64,000 bases of DNA. Origin: Epiperipatus broadwayi. Its lineage: Eukaryota; Onychophora; Udeonychophora; Euonychophora; Peripatidae. The stretch spans positions 9,896,499-9,960,498 of the forward strand of contig JAQFVV010000012.1 in the NCBI GenBank assembly GCA_028023455.1, given 5' to 3'. Made by a program: the position numbers and the translations under genes. Positions 63,446 to 64,000 of the stretch are shown piece after piece (position 1 is the first letter of the stretch; each line of letters opens with the position of its first letter). Below the pieces are notes generated by a model. It worked only from the letters and a program-made list of their open reading frames with translations, did no database searches and was not told the DNA's origin.

Positions 63446-64000
63446 ATATATTACCCCAGCTAATGTTTCAGCTCATAATGATGGCAAACCAACAAATAAA
63501 CTTGGCATATCAAAATATTAAGCATGATTTATTAATCACAGCTAACTGTATTAATTCAAATTACCATATTAAGGATGAGACTGCTGAAACAATATCTTTC
63601 TCATCATTACTGTAATGCCTGCATGCATAACTATGCTATCTTACACTCAGTAATTAATGTTCTTTGTTTTTTATTATTATTTACCATTCATTTTATTAAA
63701 CTATTTAAAATTACAACTCGTTTCATGTCATTGCTCAAAATCTATTCCAAATTATCTAAATTCTTTATTATTAAATATAATATGCCTTCTTTAGTTAAGT
63801 CATAGCATATTAATAATTTTAATTATAGATAAATTATTAATTGTCTCTGAGTCTCATGTTTATCCCTCTGCTCTGCCAGCTCGATAAAGAAATTGAGACT
63901 GAATGTAACCTCATGTCATTCATAGGGTATTAAATCTTGGAGAACTGGTAAATGAGTTGAAGTTAGTCAGATTTGAGATCACCATCTTATCTAGGTCAGC
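63446..64000. other. Unassigned sequence at right edge
   Basis: Two short frames (62 and 76 codons) overlap here but match nothing I know and have no supporting signals. Confidence 0.4.

Noticed and set aside
63427-63805. Two overlapping plus-strand frames of 62 and 76 codons
   Set aside because: No domain, no codon signal and no splice or promoter evidence; short frames are expected at this rate by chance.

Overview
This window looks like intergenic, repeat-dominated nuclear DNA of an invertebrate animal. It is very AT-rich, has no operons, and I see no intact host gene. Its mobile elements are of eukaryotic types: RTE-type non-LTR retrotransposons, a Penelope-like element, a two-ORF LINE with zinc knuckles, tRNA-derived SINEs, a solo LTR, and many long inverted-repeat (foldback) elements. 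A mollusc, possibly a cephalopod, would fit this mix, but that is inference; no species-diagnostic gene is present.

Layout. 1-5.1 kb: plain AT-rich DNA with one weak candidate terminal exon on the minus strand (735-882). 5.1-5.4 kb: a decayed tandem repeat. 5.9-10.3 kb: a 4.35-kb foldback element with ~2.1-kb arms and an 8-bp target-site duplication (TSD), followed directly by a smaller inverted repeat. 13.6-18.9 kb: SINEs, two copies of an inverted-repeat family that ends in TSDs, an RTE scrap, a SINE-containing palindrome, and a perfect AAT array of about 160 units. 21.2-27.4 kb: RTE scraps around a Penelope-like element arranged as a 3' fragment plus a longer copy; the second RTE copy carries a nested foldback. 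31.7-38.8 kb: an antisense RTE copy interrupted by two AT-cored hairpins, then a sense RTE copy with a 12-bp TSD, a 5' inversion and a 2.67-kb nested insertion. 39.5-47.6 kb: LINE 3' fragments, SINE-like repeats, several palindromes and a degenerate minisatellite. 49.3-54.6 kb: a nearly full-length but broken LINE (ORF1, endonuclease, reverse transcriptase). 56.4-59.2 kb: a relative of the large foldback's arm and another RTE copy. 61.4-63.4 kb: a probable 2.08-kb solo LTR.

None of the coding regions is intact, so no element here is clearly autonomous. The broken LINE and RTE reverse transcriptases represent the kind of machinery that could have mobilised the SINEs in trans. The most unusual signal is a family of internally inverted-repeat elements near 13.6, 16.6, 25.7 and 47.0 kb. 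Three copies are bounded by perfect 13-bp TSDs, which is a retroposon-like signature on a foldback-like body. The second is the 4.35-kb near-perfect foldback with 8-bp TSD and no transposase.
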